A stretch of 64,000 nucleotides of DNA, taken from positions 1 to 64,000 of the forward strand of contig NZ_AUID01000003.1 of the NCBI RefSeq assembly GCF_000423525.1, read 5' to 3'. A program made the position numbers and the translations under genes. Source of the DNA: Proteocatella sphenisci DSM 23131 (lineage in GTDB: Bacteria > Bacillota > Clostridia > Peptostreptococcales > Filifactoraceae). Of this stretch, positions 53,585 to 62,765 are shown one piece after another; within the stretch, counting starts at the first letter, position 1, and each line of letters opens with the position of its first letter. Below the pieces are notes generated by a model. That model saw nothing but the letters and a program-made list of their open reading frames with translations, was not told where the DNA came from and did no database searches.

Positions 53585-55432
53585 TTATGATCTTACTTGC
53601 GAAGTCCGGTTTCTGCCGCTTCGTTTTGCTTCATAAAGAGCCTCGTCCGCGACTCTTAGTCCATATTCGAATTCTTGTATCTCAGATGCATCATATTGAT
53701 ATACTCCAAAGCTTGCTGTAAAGGAAATCTTCTGCCCGCAGTCTGTTAATACAAGGCCTTTTTCAAACTGTTCTCTTATTCTTTCGGCAACCTTTATGGC
53801 CCCTTCAAGATCTGTATCTGGAAGCAAAAGTATAAATTCTTCCCCTCCGTATCTTGCACTTATGTCGCCTGTGCGTGAATTGATTTTTATTATATCTGAA
53901 ACCTCTATGAGAAGCTGATCTCCCGCCTTGTGACCGTATATGTCATTTATCTTTTTGAGATGGTCTATGTCTGTCATAATTATCGAAAAATTGCCGCCTG
54001 TCCTCATGCATTCGTAATACTTTTTCCTGCCTTTTACAAATAGTTCCTTGCGACTCGAAAGCCCCGTAAGAAAGTCGTGGCTGGATGAATACTCGATTTT
54101 GTGATAAAGCGCTGAGTTTTCAAGTGCTACGGAAAGATATGCTGCTAATGTTTCCAGTTTATAAATGTCTTCTTTTTTATATTCATTTTTTCTGTAGCTC
54201 TGTATACTTATGTAGCCTGTCAAGCTCTCTCCTACGAAAAGAGGGCTGTACAGTAGCGACTGCGGATAGGGTCTGCCTGCTATTAGATTTGTCTTTTCGG
54301 GATTGGTATATTTGTTATATTCAAGGTCTCTGTCATTTATAAGTATACTCTTTTTTCTGGTCAGTGCATATTCTCCGATGGTAGTGCCTTCTCCCGTGGC
54401 AAAGCCATGGACATATTTTTTATGACCGTCTTCCATGTATACTGCCCTGTTTATGCGAGATGTTTCCTGGTCATATTCGGCAAGCAGGAGGATATCCAGA
54501 TTGAAGATTTTTCCAGCTTCAGCGTAAAGCATCTCTACTATTTCGTCATATTCAAGCTTGGAATTTATTTTTTGACATATGGTGTATATTTTATCAATAT
54601 CTGCGTACTGTTTTTCATATGTACGCGTTTTTTTCCTTATCTTGCTGTATCTTTTCTGTACAAGTGCCATGAGGCTCTGGTATTTAATCAGATTCTTTTT
54701 GTGATATGACATGCTTTCAAGATGTTTCAGTGCATTTTTGTAGTCCTGCTTTGTTTCGTATATAAATGAGAGCTCTTTGTTTATCTCAATTTGATATTGG
54801 TCGCTTCTCATTTCCCGTGCGTATGCCTGAGCGTTTTCAAGATGCATCAGTGCCTCATCATACTCCTCTTCTGTAATCAGCATTTTTGCAATCGCATAAT
54901 TTATCCGGGAATGGCATCCCAGTGTATATGTTCGGTCAGTTCCCTTTGCTTCAGAGCTTATATGATCCGAATTTAGCTCATATTCTACCTTAGTAAGATG
55001 CAAGGAGACGTCTTTGTAATTATTTTCTCTTATATGTTTTTCTGCTGTCAGCAGGTGTATCCTTGCTGATTCGAGTGCAGAAAAAACCACCTCGAATTCT
55101 TGAAGCTCCTGTATTCTTTTTTCAAATTCTGTAGTGCAAAACAGATTGTTGTTATTGCTGGCATTGCAAATACTGCTGAATATCTCAAGCAGCTGCAGCC
55201 TCAGCTGGGGTATAAAGTCATTTATTTCATTTATCGCACATTCTTTAAGCCCTCTTTTTACCCAGTCGGCTGCATATTCGTACATGCTGAAGTGACTGAA
55301 CACACATGCAAGTTTTGAGCAGTATGCTATCTGAGCTCTTATGTCCCCGGCGGCTTTGCTTTTTTCATATTTTTCTATATATCTTTCGGCCTGGTCTTTG
55401 CGAATCAGCGCTGCCACCCCCTTTTTTATCAA
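53585..55432 (-). CDS. TPR-GAF-GGDEF diguanylate cyclase with I-site
   Basis: TPR-like helical N-terminus, GAF domain at about 270-440 (IYTICQKINSKLEYDEIVEM; LLYSPLFVGESLTGYISIQS), then GGDEF: SSSHDFLTGLSSRKEL, IDHLKKINDIYGHKAGDQLL and SARYGGEEFILLLPD. RTGD five residues before GGEEF fits the RxxD product-inhibition site that the sister protein lacks. The start is uncertain: TTG at 55432, or a GTG closer to AAAAAAGGGG. Paired in one unit with the synthase and galU2. Confidence 0.86.
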   Translation of the reverse strand: MIKKGVAALIRKDQAERYIEKYEKSKAAGDIRAQIAYCSKLACVFSHFSMYEYAADWVKRGLKECAINEINDFIPQLRLQLLEIFSSICNASNNNNLFCTTEFEKRIQELQEFEVVFSALESARIHLLTAEKHIRENNYKDVSLHLTKVEYELNSDHISSEAKGTDRTYTLGCHSRINYAIAKMLITEEEYDEALMHLENAQAYAREMRSDQYQIEINKELSFIYETKQDYKNALKHLESMSYHKKNLIKYQSLMALVQKRYSKIRKKTRTYEKQYADIDKIYTICQKINSKLEYDEIVEMLYAEAGKIFNLDILLLAEYDQETSRINRAVYMEDGHKKYVHGFATGEGTTIGEYALTRKKSILINDRDLEYNKYTNPEKTNLIAGRPYPQSLLYSPLFVGESLTGYISIQSYRKNEYKKEDIYKLETLAAYLSVALENSALYHKIEYSSSHDFLTGLSSRKELFVKGRKKYYECMRTGGNFSIIMTDIDHLKKINDIYGHKAGDQLLIEVSDIIKINSRTGDISARYGGEEFILLLPDTDLEGAIKVAERIREQFEKGLVLTDCGQKISFTASFGVYQYDASEIQEFEYGLRVADEALYEAKRSGRNRTSQVRS

Positions 55433-55482
55433 TTATAACATGCTTTTGAGGCAAACTGAACATTTAAACAAGATTTTGTTGG

Positions 55483-55503
55483 AAAAACCCCGCTTCTGCG
55501 GGG
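55483..55503 (-). terminator. Terminator after the histidine kinase gene
   Basis: Minus-strand CCCCGC, loop AGAA, GCGGGG, then TTTTT, two bases past the stop of the kinase gene. Confidence 0.9.
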
Positions 55504-55504
55504 C

Positions 55505-56971
55505 TCATGGTATTTCAATCCAAAATGTGCTGCCTTCTGATTCGTCTGATATGGCTCCGCAGCTTCCACCGTGAAGCTCTGTTATCGATTTTACTATGGA
55601 AAGCCCGAGTCCGCTGCCTTTTACGGCCCGGTTGTGCGATTTGTCTGACTTGTAGTACCTCTCCCAGATATGAGGAATGTCCTCCTGCGATATTCCCCTG
55701 CCTGTGTCTGAGACCTCTATGCGGACTGTCTCCGGCTGAATTATCTGCCTTACTCTCACTTTTTTGTCGCTTCCTGTATAATTGACTGCATTTATCAGGA
55801 TATTGTAAAATGCCTGTGATATCATTTTTTCGTCTGCCCTGACCGTGACATTTGCATCATGCTCGAATGTGATGTCGTAGCCTTCCAGCCTCAGAAGTTC
55901 TGCGGTAGTGGAGATTATTGAGCTGAGCATCTCTGTGATGTCAAACTCACTGCAGTCTGCCTGCTGTGCGCCTGACTGAAGCTTGCTTATCTCAAGAATA
56001 TCATTTACAAATTCTGAAAGGCGCCTGGTCTCGTCTATTATGATCTGGGCGTTCTCTGAATTATTCTCTCCCGGGAGGTCTCTCATCGCCTCGGCATATC
56101 CGCCTATGAGGGTGAGCGGGGTGCGAAGGTCGTGGGATACATTTGCGAGGATTTCTCTTCTGTAGCCCTCTGCCTTGCCCAGCTCACGCGCCGCTATGTT
56201 AAGGGTGTCTGAGAGCTCCCTGATTTCGAGGTAGCCTGAAGCGCTGAAGTTGACATCGTAGTTTCCTGTGGAAAGGACTTTTGCACTGCGGTTTATGTTC
56301 TCTATGGGCTTTGATACCCTGCCTGACATTATGAATGCAAGTATTACTGAGGCCATTATCATCAGCGCGGTTATGAAGTACAGCTGAGTGCGGAGCGTGT
56401 CCGTGGTGGCATCAAGCGGCACTATGCGGGTGCTGGCCATGACCATGAAGGAGCTCCCGGCTTCTGCGCTGAGGATCTCGCAGTAGATTATGTTGTCCAC
56501 AAAGGGTGGCTTGCCTTCCTGGAGGGGGAATACGTCATGTCTTCCAAGATATCCTGTAAGAGCGCCTCCGCTTTGCAGCGCCTGAAGATATATTCCGTAC
56601 TTTTCTGAGGCTGATATCCGGCTGAGCAGGGGATCTCTGGTACCCTGCGAGGAGTAGAGCGTGTTTCCGCTGCTGTCTGTGATCTCGATATCGAGGTCTC
56701 TCGCCCGGGTCAGGTCCTGCATGTCTTCGAGTTCCTCTAAAGCTGGCAGCTGAGCCGCTTTGTTCGAATAGTCCGCTGTCATTTTCTCTGTCACTTCAGA
56801 AACTGTCTTTCTGAGCTCTGAGGTCCTTATGGCCTTGTAGAACTCATCCAGGAATGCAATCTGAAACAGCCACAATATGATGAGGAGTATGGCACTGAAG
56901 CTGAGAAGGTACATGAACAGCTTCCATTTGAGGCTTATTTCTTTTTTTTTGCTTATATTTCTTTTTTCCAT
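55505..56971 (-). CDS. Sensor histidine kinase
   Basis: Two membrane helices (about 17-39 and 197-218) around a 150-residue sensing domain, HAMP at about 218-270 (KPIENINRSAKVLSTGN), H-box ILANVSHDLRTPLTLIGGYA with phospho-acceptor H280, and the ATPase domain with ISQAFYNILINAVNYT, IEVSDTGRGISQEDIPHIWE and GSGLGLSIVKSITELHGG. Standard orthodox kinase. It is two bases below its response regulator gene and last in the ABC exporter operon. Confidence 0.95.
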   Translation of the reverse strand: MEKRNISKKKEISLKWKLFMYLLSFSAILLIILWLFQIAFLDEFYKAIRTSELRKTVSEVTEKMTADYSNKAAQLPALEELEDMQDLTRARDLDIEITDSSGNTLYSSQGTRDPLLSRISASEKYGIYLQALQSGGALTGYLGRHDVFPLQEGKPPFVDNIIYCEILSAEAGSSFMVMASTRIVPLDATTDTLRTQLYFITALMIMASVILAFIMSGRVSKPIENINRSAKVLSTGNYDVNFSASGYLEIRELSDTLNIAARELGKAEGYRREILANVSHDLRTPLTLIGGYAEAMRDLPGENNSENAQIIIDETRRLSEFVNDILEISKLQSGAQQADCSEFDITEMLSSIISTTAELLRLEGYDITFEHDANVTVRADEKMISQAFYNILINAVNYTGSDKKVRVRQIIQPETVRIEVSDTGRGISQEDIPHIWERYYKSDKSHNRAVKGSGLGLSIVKSITELHGGSCGAISDESEGSTFWIEIP

Positions 56972-56972
56972 G

Positions 56973-57650
56973 CTAACCCTCGAATCTGTATCCCACGCCT
57001 CTGAGCGTGGTTATCCGGTCGCTGTAATCCCCAAGGGATTTTCTGAGCTTCTTGATATGGGTGTCGAGCGTCCTGTCGTCACCAAAGAAGTCATAGCCCC
57101 ATACATTGGTTATAAGGTTTTCTCTTGAAAGTGCTATACCTCGGTTTTTTATCATATAAAATATAAGGTCGTATTCTTTGGGTGTCAGGTCTATGTCGAT
57201 TCCGTCTATAGTCAGTTTTCTTGCTGTAAAGTCGGCTACGAGTTCCTGGCTCTCATATGTTTCGTGGGCCCGGGTTTCTCCGTTCGGCTTTTTCACGCGC
57301 TTCATTATGGCGTCTATCCTCATCATGAGCTCTTTGGAGGAGAAGGGTTTTACCACGTAGTCATCGATTCCTGTCTCAAAGCCATGGATACGGTCGTATT
57401 CTTCACCCCTTGCCGAGAGCATTATTATGGGGGTATTGCTGTGCTTTCTGATTTCTTTTACGGCGCTGAAGCCATCGAGGTCAGGCATCATTATGTCCAT
57501 TATGATTATGTCAAATTTTTCGCGGCGGCAGAGCGCTAATGCTTCCATGCCGGTGCCTGCCTCTGTTACGCTGTGGCCTTCGAAGATCGCATATTTTTTG
57601 ATCAGCGCTCTTATTTTTTCTTCATCGTCTGTTACTAATATTCTATACAT
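56973..57650 (-). CDS. OmpR/PhoB-family response regulator
   Basis: Receiver domain with ILVTDDEEKIRALIKK, phospho-acceptor D52 in IIIMDIMMPDLDGFSA and K101 in DYVVKPFSSKELMMR, then a winged helix DNA-binding domain (ELVADFTARKLTIDGIDIDL; ITTLRGVGYRFEG). 225 residues, full length. It overlaps the ABC ATPase gene by 16 bases, so the regulator and the transporter are made together, as in antibiotic-sensing exporter operons. Confidence 0.95.
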   Translation of the reverse strand: MYRILVTDDEEKIRALIKKYAIFEGHSVTEAGTGMEALALCRREKFDIIIMDIMMPDLDGFSAVKEIRKHSNTPIIMLSARGEEYDRIHGFETGIDDYVVKPFSSKELMMRIDAIMKRVKKPNGETRAHETYESQELVADFTARKLTIDGIDIDLTPKEYDLIFYMIKNRGIALSRENLITNVWGYDFFGDDRTLDTHIKKLRKSLGDYSDRITTLRGVGYRFEG

Positions 57651-58381
57651 TCATCTACACCTGTTCTGCAGTCCTTTTCTATAAGGCCGTCCTTCATCTT
57701 TATTATGCGGTCGGATTTTCTTGCAAGTTCGCTGTCGTGGGTCACTATGAGCATTGTGGTATGAAGCTCATGGTTGATCTTCCGAAAAAGCTCGTATGCC
57801 TGCGCAGTGCTCTCGGTGTCAAGGTTTCCGGTCGGCTCGTCTGCAAGTATTATCTGGGGCGAGTTTATGAGGGCCCTTGCTATGGCAACCCTCTGCTGCT
57901 GCCCTCCTGAAAGGTCGGTGGATTTTTTGTTCATATATTCCTTCAGGCCTACTGTCTCAAGAAGATACTCAGCGTGTTCTTTGTGCTTCATGCCTGATCT
58001 TTTGTCTTTTATCCAGGTCGGGATCAGTACGTTCTCTATTGCTGTGAACTCCGGAAGAAGGTGGTGGAACTGGAATATAAATCCGAGATTCTGATTTCTA
58101 AATGCTGCCAGTTCATCTGGTTTCATGGCAGTCAGGTTTTTGCCCTCGAAAATTATTTCTCCTGAAGTTGCGTTGTCGAGGGTTCCCAGGATGTTTAGAA
58201 GCGTGGTCTTGCCGCAACCAGAAGGGCCTATTATGCTTACGAATTCTTTTTTTTCAATAATAAGGTCCACGCCATGGAGCACCTGTGTCTTTATTTTTTC
58301 ACCGTATACTTTGGTTATCTGCCTGGTTTCAAGCAGCGGTATGGCTTTTTCGGATATTATGCCGTCTTTTTTATCATCCAT
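57635..58381 (-). CDS. MacB/LolD-type ABC transporter ATP-binding protein
   Basis: Walker A IIGPSGCGKTTLLNILGTLD, signature KKSTDLSGGQQQRVAIARAL, Walker B IILADEPTGNLDTEST and switch MLIVTHDSELARKSDRI. 248 residues. Belongs to the type VII (MacB-like) group that uses an FtsX-type permease. Overlaps the permease gene by 8 bases. Confidence 0.95.
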   Translation of the reverse strand: MDDKKDGIISEKAIPLLETRQITKVYGEKIKTQVLHGVDLIIEKKEFVSIIGPSGCGKTTLLNILGTLDNATSGEIIFEGKNLTAMKPDELAAFRNQNLGFIFQFHHLLPEFTAIENVLIPTWIKDKRSGMKHKEHAEYLLETVGLKEYMNKKSTDLSGGQQQRVAIARALINSPQIILADEPTGNLDTESTAQAYELFRKINHELHTTMLIVTHDSELARKSDRIIKMKDGLIEKDCRTGVDECIEY

Positions 58382-59528
58382 TTCTTATGACCTCCATAGG
58401 GTTGAGCTTTTCTGAATTCCTTGCCGGCACGAATGAAGCTGCCATTCCTGCAAAAGTTGCAACTGCAAGCACTATGATTATGTTAACCGGTTTTATGGTC
58501 AGCGCAAAGCCGAGCCCTCCGCCTCCTGAGGTACCTATTCGGAATGCCTCGAGAAGGAGTGCTCCAAGCCCTATGCCTGCTACTGCTCCTGCAAATCCAA
58601 GCAAGGTGCCTTGAATTATGAATATTTTACTTGCTGATTTTCCGGTTACTCCCATGGCCTTGAGTATGCCTATCTGCTTGGATTTTTGGACCACAGAAAC
58701 TGCGAGCACACTCGAGATTCCAAGCGCTATGGCAATCAGCACGAACACCTGTATGGTGTATGATGAGCTCGACTGGCTGCTAAGAGCTGAAAGCAGCTGT
58801 GCATTTTGCCCTTTCCAGTTTTCTACTTTGAGATCCGGAAACGCCCTTCCAAGCTGCTGGGCTTTGATGTCTGCTTCAAATGGCGTTGTTATCTGCATCT
58901 CTATCCGGCTTGCGTATCCGCTGAGATTGTAGAGCTTTTGAGCTCTGGTTATATCCATGAATATCCAGCTGCCGTTTATGCCTGCGGATTCGAGGTCGAA
59001 TATGCCCCCCACTATAAAGCTCTGTATGGAGCCTCCTGCCAAGGTCAGGTTTATTGCTTCTCCTGATTCTATATCATACTCACTGGCAAGGTCCTTACCT
59101 ATGAGTACTTGATTTGCGCTTATCTGTGCGTTTCCTGAAACCATTCTGTCCTTTATCTGATATATGCTGTCCGCTCTTTCAAGCTCTATTCCTTTTACTA
59201 TAAGGGAGGTGTCTTTTTCTGCTCTCTTGAGGAATGCATTTCCATCGACTGAAGCTGAGGCCGTTATTATATCGGGGTCTATGTCCAGTCTCTCGAGCAC
59301 CTTAGTATATTCTCCTATACGATTTCTGGAATCGCTATCACTGCTCAGTACGGTTATGTGAGAGCTGGTCCCTATGGTGTTATCCAGAAGATTTTCCTGA
59401 ACACCGGTGATTATGGAGTTTAGAAATATCTGAACTGCTACCCCCACAGCTATCCCAAGAAGTATGAAAAAGGTCTGGGCCTTGCCGTCAGTGAGGAATC
59501 TCATTGCTATCTTCCATTCATATGGCAT
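58374..59528 (-). CDS. FtsX/MacB-type ABC permease
   Basis: 384 residues: N-terminal helix with KIAMRFLTDGKAQTFFILLG, a large extracellular MacB-type domain, then three C-terminal helices (ALGISSVLAVSVVQKSKQIG with the GILKAMG element, and MAASFVPARNSEKLNPMEVI at the end). One base below the adaptor gene. It works mechanotransmissively, pushing substrates through the adaptor and not by classic transport. Confidence 0.92.
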   Translation of the reverse strand: MPYEWKIAMRFLTDGKAQTFFILLGIAVGVAVQIFLNSIITGVQENLLDNTIGTSSHITVLSSDSDSRNRIGEYTKVLERLDIDPDIITASASVDGNAFLKRAEKDTSLIVKGIELERADSIYQIKDRMVSGNAQISANQVLIGKDLASEYDIESGEAINLTLAGGSIQSFIVGGIFDLESAGINGSWIFMDITRAQKLYNLSGYASRIEMQITTPFEADIKAQQLGRAFPDLKVENWKGQNAQLLSALSSQSSSSYTIQVFVLIAIALGISSVLAVSVVQKSKQIGILKAMGVTGKSASKIFIIQGTLLGFAGAVAGIGLGALLLEAFRIGTSGGGGLGFALTIKPVNIIIVLAVATFAGMAASFVPARNSEKLNPMEVIRNG

Positions 59529-59529
59529 A

Positions 59530-60777
59530 TTAATTTCCTCCGGTTTCCACTGTTGCTACCTTGTCTCCCGCTTTTAGTTTTTCAGGATAAAGCAAGATGC
59601 TTTCCTGCGAAATTACTGTATCAGAAGCCGGTGAAGAAGTATCGCCTGAGCTTGGCGCCGCTGCCTTTTGCGATATCATTACGTAAGCGCCTTCGCCTTC
59701 TACTATAACAGGTATTTGCTCTGCTCTGTCTGCATTTTTTACAAATATATAGCTTGAGGTATCATCGCTCATTATATAAGTTGCATCTACAACGAGCGCT
59801 TGCGGAAATTCCTTGGTTACAAGCTCTGCTGTCACTGTCATAGAAAGCAGAAACTCTGATTTTGAGGCCTCGGGTATTTCGATTTTTACAAGTATTGTGC
59901 CTGAAGTTTTGTCTACGACCGGTGATATCCAGCTTACCTTGGATTCTACCTTTTTTTCAGGGTTTGAAGATGGATATACATATGCTTTTTGTCCTTTTTT
60001 TACATAGACTGCATTTTTTTCATCAACTTTTATTTCTGCATATTTTTTTCCTGATTTTGCTATTTCCGCTATCGGAGCCCCATTTTGTATAATTTCTCCC
60101 TGGCTTATGAATTTTTGAACTATGACTCCTGCAAATGGCGATTTTATACTGTATTTGCTTATGTCGCTTCGGCTGGAATTAAGATTTGTACGTGCCTGTT
60201 CTATCGCTGATCCTTGTTTTCTCGCTTCGCTGCCACCTGGGGCATATGATTTCATCCTTATTTCTGATGCTTTAAGATCTGTCTCGAGCTTTGATATAGT
60301 GTCTTTGAATGTCTGCAGCTGAGCCTGCGATATTCCTCCCGATTCAAAAAGAGAGAGATTTTTTTGATACTCACGTTTTTGAATCTCAAGCTCCTGTGTG
60401 AGTTTTTTTACTTCCTGGGCTGCTATGTCATAATTGGTGGTAATTACTGCATTATAATTGCTCTGAGCCGCTGAAAGGGCTGCAGTCTTTTCGTTTATGG
60501 TGTTTTGAAGACTCTGTGATTCTATTTTTGCCATTTCCTGAAAAGCCTGAATCTGGCCGCCTTCTGAAAAAATCACGTCTGTTACTTTTCCTGCTGCTTC
60601 TGAAATTACGGTTACGGATTCATCTGCCGCTATTTCTCCGCTTGCAAGTACGCTCTGTACATAGGTCTGCCTTACAGGAAGAGTATAAGCCACCTTTGTC
60701 GGCCTTGTTGTAATGTACGCCGCAGCTGATACCGCTACTGCTGCTATTATGATTATTGTTATGATCTTTTTCTTCAT
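59530..60777 (-). CDS. HlyD/MacA-type membrane fusion adaptor
   Basis: N-terminal membrane anchor (IITIIIIAAVAVSAAAYITT), biotinyl-lipoyl-like halves (VISEAAGKVTDVIFSEGGQI and SPFAGVIVQKFISQGEIIQN) around a long coiled-coil hairpin, then beta-barrel. 415 residues. In Gram-positive bacteria such adaptors pair with MacB-type permeases (YknX type) without an outer membrane channel. First gene of the adaptor-permease-ATPase-regulator-kinase operon. Confidence 0.92.
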   Translation of the reverse strand: MKKKIITIIIIAAVAVSAAAYITTRPTKVAYTLPVRQTYVQSVLASGEIAADESVTVISEAAGKVTDVIFSEGGQIQAFQEMAKIESQSLQNTINEKTAALSAAQSNYNAVITTNYDIAAQEVKKLTQELEIQKREYQKNLSLFESGGISQAQLQTFKDTISKLETDLKASEIRMKSYAPGGSEARKQGSAIEQARTNLNSSRSDISKYSIKSPFAGVIVQKFISQGEIIQNGAPIAEIAKSGKKYAEIKVDEKNAVYVKKGQKAYVYPSSNPEKKVESKVSWISPVVDKTSGTILVKIEIPEASKSEFLLSMTVTAELVTKEFPQALVVDATYIMSDDTSSYIFVKNADRAEQIPVIVEGEGAYVMISQKAAAPSSGDTSSPASDTVISQESILLYPEKLKAGDKVATVETGGN

Positions 60778-60799
60778 ATTATCTCCTATATTATTATGG

Positions 60800-60832
60800 A
60801 AAAAAATCCCCGAGGAGACGGACTCTTCGGGG
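60800..60832 (-). terminator. Terminator after ferritin
   Basis: Minus-strand CCCCGAAGAG pairs with CTCCTCGGGG (one G-T), followed by A and seven T. Sits between ferritin and the adaptor gene. No clear promoter for the exporter operon was found in the 85-base gap. Confidence 0.85.
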
Positions 60833-60863
60833 TAATTTATCTGCTTTATGCATAGTGCCTTTT

Positions 60864-61376
60864 TTACAGAACGAGTGATGGTGGTGAATACACTCTTGCT
60901 GCAAGCTCTGTGTCAATAAGGTATAGACCTCTTGAATCAGCTCCAAACAGCTCCATTTTCTTAACAAGACCATCTGCCGTTGCTTCTTCTTCTCCCTGTT
61001 CTTTTACGAACCAGTCAAGGAACTGAATTGTTCTGTAGTCCTTAACTTTTGCAGCCTGTCCGTAGATATTGTGAACGAGATTTGTAACAAATACTTCGTG
61101 CTCAAATGCTACTTCAATCGGCATCTTAAATCCTTCGTATACCTTGTCAGGTTTTGCGATTGCTTCAAGCGTAACTATGTCTCCATTGTTTTGAAGATAT
61201 TCCATGAAAAGCATTGCATGGTCTCTTTCTTCTTGAGCCTGGATCTTGTACCAGTTTGCAAAACCGTCAAGGCCATTGTGTTTATAGTAATTTGAGATGT
61301 CCAGGTAAAGATATGCTGAGTAAAGCTCGTGATTAATTTGCTCATTCAATAATTTTGATACTTTTTCGTTTAACAT
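60864..61376 (-). CDS. ftnA: Ferritin
   Basis: 170 residues of four-helix ferritin. Diiron ligands can be placed as E17 (QINHELYSAYLYL), E50/H53 (QAQEERDHAMLF), E94 (VAFEHEVFVTN) and Q/E near 127-130 (VKEQGEEEATADG). It oxidises and stores iron as a 24-mer. The promoter region has an extended -10 and a short palindrome that could bind an iron or redox regulator. Own terminator at 60800. Confidence 0.95.
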   Translation of the reverse strand: MLNEKVSKLLNEQINHELYSAYLYLDISNYYKHNGLDGFANWYKIQAQEERDHAMLFMEYLQNNGDIVTLEAIAKPDKVYEGFKMPIEVAFEHEVFVTNLVHNIYGQAAKVKDYRTIQFLDWFVKEQGEEEATADGLVKKMELFGADSRGLYLIDTELAARVYSPPSLVL

Positions 61377-61414
61377 ATTATCCCCTCTCTTATTCTTTTA
61401 TTTTTTGATTAAAT

Positions 61415-61443
61415 AGTCATTTTGACTTATACCCATTATAGCA
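61415..61443 (-). promoter_or_regulatory. Ferritin promoter with palindromic operator candidate
   Basis: Minus-strand TGCTATAAT (61435-61443) is an extended -10. Directly after the expected start of transcription lies AGTCAAAATGACT (61415-61427), a 5-3-5 palindrome well placed for a repressor. It does not match Fur or PerR consensus boxes. Confidence 0.55.
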
Positions 61444-61492
61444 CACATTAAACGAATTTTGTCACTCATTATTTTAATATCCGGCCGGTATT

Positions 61493-62761
61493 TTAAGGTT
61501 CTGCCGTTGTGCCTTCCGTAGGTGCTCCCGCCGGAATTTCTCCCGCAGGTGGCTCACCGTCTGGTGATGGTGGCTTTGTTCCATCTGGAAGAAGAGGCCT
61601 GTTGCCGCCGCCCTTGCCAGGATTTCCGCCAAAGCCGCCTTTGCCTCCCATTCCGGTGCTTCCTCCCTGGCTGACTACCATTGCTCCGACTGCTACAGTC
61701 TCTCTTTCTTTATCTGCTACTTTTACGGTAAGTGTCTCTCCCTGTGTGATATCCGGCGAGCTGAATATCAGGGTGCTGAAGGACCTTGATGCTGTGAACG
61801 ACATCAGCTCCCCTGATTCGTCGCTTATGCTTATTTTTTCACCTTCGCTTGCGCCGCTCAGGATTACTGAGGGCTGAGTTGAGGAGTCTGCGGTAGGCAT
61901 GCTCGTGCTTCCTGCAGCTCCTATTATTGTTCCTCCTGTTATTATGAGGTTATTTCCGTCACAGTCTATTGAGGCTTCTGGCATGTCTGCTCCTACTGCT
62001 ATGGTATTTCCGCCGTTTATGTGTATGGTCCCGTTTGAGTCTATGGCATCGCCTTTTGATGCGTTTGCGTAGACTTCTCCTGCGTTTATGGTTATGTCGT
62101 TTGTGGCATTGAGGCTGTCATCGCTAGAGTTTACCGTGACGCTTCCTCCGTTTATTATTATGTCATTCTTGCTCTCTATTCCTTCTTCGGAGCTCTCTAC
62201 GTTTATGTTCCCTCCATTTACGGTGATATTGTCTGTGGCATGGAGGGCGTCATTCACCGCGTTTATGATTATGTCTGCTCCGTTTATGATTATGTCGTCA
62301 TCTGATTCTACGCCGTGCTCGTTGTTGCCGTTTATCCTGAGCTCGCCCTTTCCTTCAAATATAAGGGTGTCATTGCTGAAGAAGGCTGCATTGATTTCGT
62401 CGCTGCCTCCGTCCGAAAGCTCGTTCTTTGCGCCTTCGCTGACTGTTACGGTCACCTGTTTCGCATTGTCTACCTGGATCGCCGGTCCTTTGGAGTTGTT
62501 TATGGTAACTCCGTCAAGCTGCAGGTTAACTTCCTGGTCTGTGTCTATGACAAGCTTTGCGTCGCTGAGGCTGCCACTGAGGGCGTAGGTTCCTCCTGTG
62601 GTTATCTTCTGGTCGGTGCTCCCTGAAAGTACCATCTTATTTGCGTATGGATCCTGGGCTGCCGATGAGTCTGAGCCCGCTGGTGCCTGGGCGCTGCATC
62701 CTGCTGAGGCTATAATTACTGATGAAGCCAGCATAAACGCTGTTATGATTTTTCTTTTCAT
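61493..62761 (-). CDS. DUF4353 carbohydrate-binding-domain lipoprotein
   Basis: Lipoprotein signal MKRKIITAFMLASSVIIASA with lipobox ending at C22. The middle is a repetitive right-handed beta-helix with INGADIIINAVNDALHATDN, INGGNINVESSEEGIESKND and INGGSVTVNSSDDSLNATND, the pattern of DUF4353 carbohydrate-binding proteins. The C-terminus is Gly/Pro-rich (GGKGGFGGNPGKGGGNRP). It stands 4 bases below a DUF4956 gene and a VTC-domain gene, a combination known from many Firmicutes, often with CotH-type kinases. Actual ligand unknown. Confidence 0.88.
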   Translation of the reverse strand: MKRKIITAFMLASSVIIASAGCSAQAPAGSDSSAAQDPYANKMVLSGSTDQKITTGGTYALSGSLSDAKLVIDTDQEVNLQLDGVTINNSKGPAIQVDNAKQVTVTVSEGAKNELSDGGSDEINAAFFSNDTLIFEGKGELRINGNNEHGVESDDDIIINGADIIINAVNDALHATDNITVNGGNINVESSEEGIESKNDIIINGGSVTVNSSDDSLNATNDITINAGEVYANASKGDAIDSNGTIHINGGNTIAVGADMPEASIDCDGNNLIITGGTIIGAAGSTSMPTADSSTQPSVILSGASEGEKISISDESGELMSFTASRSFSTLIFSSPDITQGETLTVKVADKERETVAVGAMVVSQGGSTGMGGKGGFGGNPGKGGGNRPLLPDGTKPPSPDGEPPAGEIPAGAPTEGTTAEP

Positions 62762-62765
62762 TATT

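Noticed and set aside
59530-60777. MacA-like adaptor as evidence for an outer membrane
   Set aside because: YknX-type adaptors with MacB-like permeases are common in Gram-positive bacteria and no TolC-like gene is nearby.
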